8,537 nucleotides of DNA from positions 1-8,537 of the forward strand of contig JAKBCI010000054.1 in the NCBI GenBank assembly GCA_021807965.1. The letters run 5' to 3'. Within the stretch, counting starts at the first letter, position 1; the number at the start of each line of letters is the position of its first letter. The stretch is from Actinomycetes bacterium (GTDB lineage Bacteria > Actinomycetota > Acidimicrobiia > Acidimicrobiales > RAAP-2). Under the pieces are notes generated by a model, which saw only the letters and a list, made by a program, of their open reading frames with translations, was not told the origin of the DNA and did no database searches. Position numbers and translations under genes: made by a program. Of the stretch, positions 5,874-8,537 are shown one piece after another.

Positions 5874-8147
5874 ATGTCAAGGCCCGAGCAAGGCGTGGTG
5901 TCGATGGCCCTCGCGTCCGAACTGATGGCGGCGTCCGCGGAGGATCTCGCCGCCGAGGCCTTCGGGCGCGCTCGCGCAACGCACGGCTTCGTGGTCACGT
6001 ACTCGCCCAAGGTCTTCATTCCCCTCACCAAGCTGTGTCGCGACCGCTGTGGTTACTGCACGTTTGCCCAAGCACCGGCTCACGTGGCGGCGCCGTACCT
6101 CTCACTCGACGAGGTCATGGCAATCGCTGAAGAGGGACGCGCCGCTGGGTGCAGCGAGGCCCTCTTCACACTGGGTGAACGACCGGAGCTTCGCTACGAC
6201 GAAGCCGCGCGGTGGCTCGCTGCCCGGGGATATCGCTCTACCGTGGACTACGTTGCCACGGCCGCGCAGATGGTGCTCGATGGAACCGGCCTTCTCCCGC
6301 ACGTGAATGCCGGGGCCCTCTACGCCCACGAGCTCGATCAGCTTCGAGCGTGCGCCGCCTCCCAGGGCATGATGCTCGAATCGCTAGCGTCGCTCGACGC
6401 CCACCGGCTGTCACCCGACAAAACGCCCGAGCGCCGTCTCGCGACGCTCGACGCGGCGGGCGCGCTTCGCATCCCCTTTACGACGGGTCTGCTCGTGGGG
6501 ATTGGCGAGACGCGCGCCGATCGAATCGAGACGCTCGCGGCCATTGCCGCGTCACACGAAGCCCACGGGCACGTCCAAGAAGTCATCATCCAGAACTTCT
6601 TGCCCAAGGCCCGCACGGCGATGGCTCACGAGCCGCCGGCGAGCGCGGACGAGTTCCGCTGGACGATCGCGGCCGCGCGGCTGATCCTGCCGGCGGGGAT
6701 ACACCTTCAAGCGCCGCCGAACCTCAGCGATGATCCCGCTGAACTGCTCGAATACGGCATTGACGACTTCGGCGGCATCTCGCCCGTGACGCTGGACCAC
6801 GTGAATCCGGAGCGGGCGTGGCCCGCCATCGGCGCGCTACGTCGTGAAACCGAGGCTCGGGGGCTTCATCTCGTGCCGCGCCTCACGATCTACCCAAGCT
6901 TCGTCGCTCGCCACGACGAGTTCGTGCACGAGCACGTTCGTCCCGCAGTTCTGGCCGCTGCTGATGCGACGGGTCTCGCGCGAGACGATGCGTGGGCCTC
7001 GGGAGCCGACGCCACGCCACCCGAGACACCGGTCTCCCGGGTGCGCACGAGCGCGGTCAGCGAGATTCTGGCACGCTACGAGCCGGGTTACGACTTCGAG
7101 CACGGCGAGCTCGTTGCCCTGCTCGAGGCTCGCGGCGGTGATTTCAACGCCATCGTGGAGCTCGCCGACGAGGTACGTCGAGAACTGGTCGGCAACGACG
7201 TCACCTACGTTGTCAATCGCAATATCAACTACACCAACGTGTGCACGTTCAAGTGCCGATTCTGCGCCTTCTCCAAGGGACCGCTCTCGCTGAATTTGCG
7301 CGGCGATCCGTACCTGCTCACGCTGGACGAAATCGCTGAGCGAGTGCGCGAGGCCGAAGAACGCGGAGCGACGGAAGTCTGCCTCCAGGGGGGCATTCAT
7401 CCCAATTTTGATGGCGAGTACTACCTCGAGGTCGTTCGCGCCGTTCACGAGGCGTCGCCCAGGATGCACATTCACGCGTTCAGTGCGCTCGAGGTGTTCG
7501 AGGGCGCGCGCCGATCGGGTCAGGATCTCGAGACGTACCTAGCTGGGTTACGTGACGCCGGTCTCAAGACGTTGCCCGGGACGGCGGCCGAGATTCTCGT
7601 GGACGAGGTTCGCGCCATTCTCTGTCCGGACAAGCTGTCGACCCAGCAGTGGTTGGACGTACACCGCGCGGCCCACCATGTCGGACTGCACTCGAACGTC
7701 ACGATCATGTTCGGAGCAGTCGAGGGAGCGGCGAGCTGGGCAACGCACCTGCTGGTCACGCGGGCACTGCAGCGCGAGACCGGTGGCTTCACCGAGTTCG
7801 TTCCCCTGCCCTACGTCCATATGGCAACGCCACTGTTCTTGCGGGGTCGTTCGAGGCGGGGCCCGACCTTTCGCGAAGCCGTGCTGATTCACGCCGTCGG
7901 ACGGCTCCACTACGCAACCTACATCGACAACATCCAGGTGAGCTGGGTGAAGATGGGAGTTGACGGCGTTCGTCGAATTCTCAACGCGGGCGCGAATGAT
8001 CTCGGTGGGACTCTCATGGACGAGAACATTTCGCGAGCGGCGGGAGCAGTTCACGGGCAAGAACTAGACGTTGAACACCTGCGCGAGCTCGTCACGCCAC
8101 TGGGTCGGCCACTGGTGCAGCGCAGCACGCTCTACCAGACGCTGTGA
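5874..8147 (+). CDS. fbiC: FbiC, fused CofG-CofH F0 synthase
   Basis: FbiC makes F0, the deazaflavin chromophore of coenzyme F420, from tyrosine and 5-amino-6-ribitylamino-uracil by two radical-SAM reactions. The 757 residues carry two radical-SAM modules. The N-terminal CofG-like module (about 40-360) has C55, C59 and C62 in CRDRCGYC. After a polar linker (about 365-405), the CofH-like module (about 410-757) has C457, C461 and C464 in CTFKCRFC. Each triad binds a 4Fe-4S cluster that cleaves SAM. Late CofH landmarks include GGFTEFVPLP, QVSWVKMG and ANDLGGTLMDENISR. An in-frame TAG 12 bases upstream fixes the earliest start at ATG 5874; a second ATG is codon 11. M. tuberculosis FbiC is about 856 residues. 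The deficit is mainly at the N-terminus, where only about 45 residues precede the first motif residues, and in the linker. The last bases overlap the GTG of a LOG-family gene, indicating cotranscription. An external electron donor is required. Confidence 0.97.
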   Translation: MSRPEQGVVSMALASELMAASAEDLAAEAFGRARATHGFVVTYSPKVFIPLTKLCRDRCGYCTFAQAPAHVAAPYLSLDEVMAIAEEGRAAGCSEALFTLGERPELRYDEAARWLAARGYRSTVDYVATAAQMVLDGTGLLPHVNAGALYAHELDQLRACAASQGMMLESLASLDAHRLSPDKTPERRLATLDAAGALRIPFTTGLLVGIGETRADRIETLAAIAASHEAHGHVQEVIIQNFLPKARTAMAHEPPASADEFRWTIAAARLILPAGIHLQAPPNLSDDPAELLEYGIDDFGGISPVTLDHVNPERAWPAIGALRRETEARGLHLVPRLTIYPSFVARHDEFVHEHVRPAVLAAADATGLARDDAWASGADATPPETPVSRVRTSAVSEILARYEPGYDFEHGELVALLEARGGDFNAIVELADEVRRELVGNDVTYVVNRNINYTNVCTFKCRFCAFSKGPLSLNLRGDPYLLTLDEIAERVREAEERGATEVCLQGGIHPNFDGEYYLEVVRAVHEASPRMHIHAFSALEVFEGARRSGQDLETYLAGLRDAGLKTLPGTAAEILVDEVRAILCPDKLSTQQWLDVHRAAHHVGLHSNVTIMFGAVEGAASWATHLLVTRALQRETGGFTEFVPLPYVHMATPLFLRGRSRRGPTFREAVLIHAVGRLHYATYIDNIQVSWVKMGVDGVRRILNAGANDLGGTLMDENISRAAGAVHGQELDVEHLRELVTPLGRPLVQRSTLYQTL

Positions 8148-8537
8148 ACGAGGTCGTTGAAGCATTCCTGCGAGACAGCGGACTCGCCGCGGATCCGGGT
8201 TCGCAAGAACTCGAGCTGGTGCGCGGGCTCTTGCAGGACGTGCTGACGCTCGTCCAGTCGAATCACGACACCGAGGACCTCCGGGTCGCGTCGACCGCCA
8301 TGCGCGAGTTGCTGAGTGCGGCTCGCGTGTTTTCCCCCTGGCGCGATCGACCCAAACTTACGGTCTTCGGCTCGGCACGAACGCCGCGATCCTCGCCACA
8401 TTACGCAATGGCGCGCGAGCTCAGCGAGCGCATGGCACGTCGGGGCTGGATGACCGTGTCAGGCGCTGGACCAGGCATTATGCAGGCCGCCGCCGAAGGC
8501 GCGGGGCTCGCCGAGACGCTCGGCGTCAACATCGTGC
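8144..8537 (+). CDS. LOG/TIGR00730-like Rossmann protein, 3' end beyond window
   Basis: This is probably a nucleoside-monophosphate phosphoribohydrolase of the LOG (lysine decarboxylase-like) superfamily, which releases a base from an N6-modified or plain AMP-like nucleotide. 131 codons are visible from GTG 8144-8146, which overlaps the fbiC stop as GTGA. A helical N-terminal extension occupies about residues 1-68. The Rossmann core then begins: KLTVFGSART at 71-80 and SGAGPGIMQAAAEGAG at 106-121, followed by LGVNIV at 126-131. The diagnostic PGGxGTxxE motif would lie beyond the right edge. The N-terminal extension places it with the longer members (about 340 residues by recollection), not the short plant-LOG-like ones. 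No Shine-Dalgarno is visible, so translation is likely coupled to fbiC. Family assignment is good; substrate is not determinable here. Confidence 0.88.
   Translation, partial: MNEVVEAFLRDSGLAADPGSQELELVRGLLQDVLTLVQSNHDTEDLRVASTAMRELLSAARVFSPWRDRPKLTVFGSARTPRSSPHYAMARELSERMARRGWMTVSGAGPGIMQAAAEGAGLAETLGVNIV

Noticed and set aside
6837..7475. Minus-strand frame of 212 codons
   Set aside because: Antisense to the fbiC linker and CofH module, with no recognisable domain or start signal.
7548..8060. Minus-strand frame of 170 codons
   Set aside because: Antisense shadow of the CofH module, which is strongly conserved on the plus strand.

Overview
This window reads as a chromosomal housekeeping segment from a GC-rich actinobacterium. 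The evidence is a bacterial proteasomal ATPase (ARC/Mpa), an archaeal-like TrmI tRNA m1A58 methyltransferase close to it, and a fused CofG-CofH (FbiC) enzyme for coenzyme F420 synthesis. An Acidimicrobiia-like or other deep-branching lineage seems plausible from the protein flavour, but I cannot settle the taxonomy by eye. I see no IS element, phage module, CRISPR array, tRNA or rRNA. No gap exceeds 140 bases.

Layout, left to right. (1) Positions 1-1476, minus strand: the proteasomal ATPase gene, cut off at its 3' end by the window edge. (2) 1577-1813, plus strand: a small CxxD-type ferredoxin, divergent from the ATPase gene. (3) 1797-3692, minus strand: five compact genes transcribed right to left. 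These are a hotdog thioesterase, a two-helix holin-family-like membrane protein, a 64-residue protein, a 53-residue protein and trmI. The last four are chained by 1-4 base stop/start overlaps (GTGA, TGATG, GTGA). The trmI 3' end overlaps the ferredoxin 3' end by 17 bases. (4) 3745-5736, plus strand: a full-length transketolase, divergent from the thioesterase across only 52 bases. (5) 5874-8147, plus strand: fbiC. A LOG/TIGR00730-like gene follows it with a GTGA overlap and runs off the right edge.

How the genes might work together. The ATPase unfolds pupylated proteins for the 20S proteasome. TrmI methylates A58 of tRNAs. Transketolase serves the pentose phosphate pathway. FbiC makes the deazaflavin chromophore F0 of F420. 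The LOG-like protein probably hydrolyses a nucleoside monophosphate. The ferredoxin is an electron carrier with no partner evident here; supplying the radical-SAM centres of FbiC is possible but only speculation.

The most notable sequence-level observations are these. Four independently started genes each have a TANNNT hexamer 6-7 bases before the start codon and mostly lack a ribosome-binding site, as expected for leaderless transcripts. A 53-codon reading frame fits exactly between its neighbours in the trmI operon. The ferredoxin has an Asp at its second ligand position plus two extra cysteines. fbiC is tightly coupled to a LOG-family gene. I do not see a clearly new biological system.
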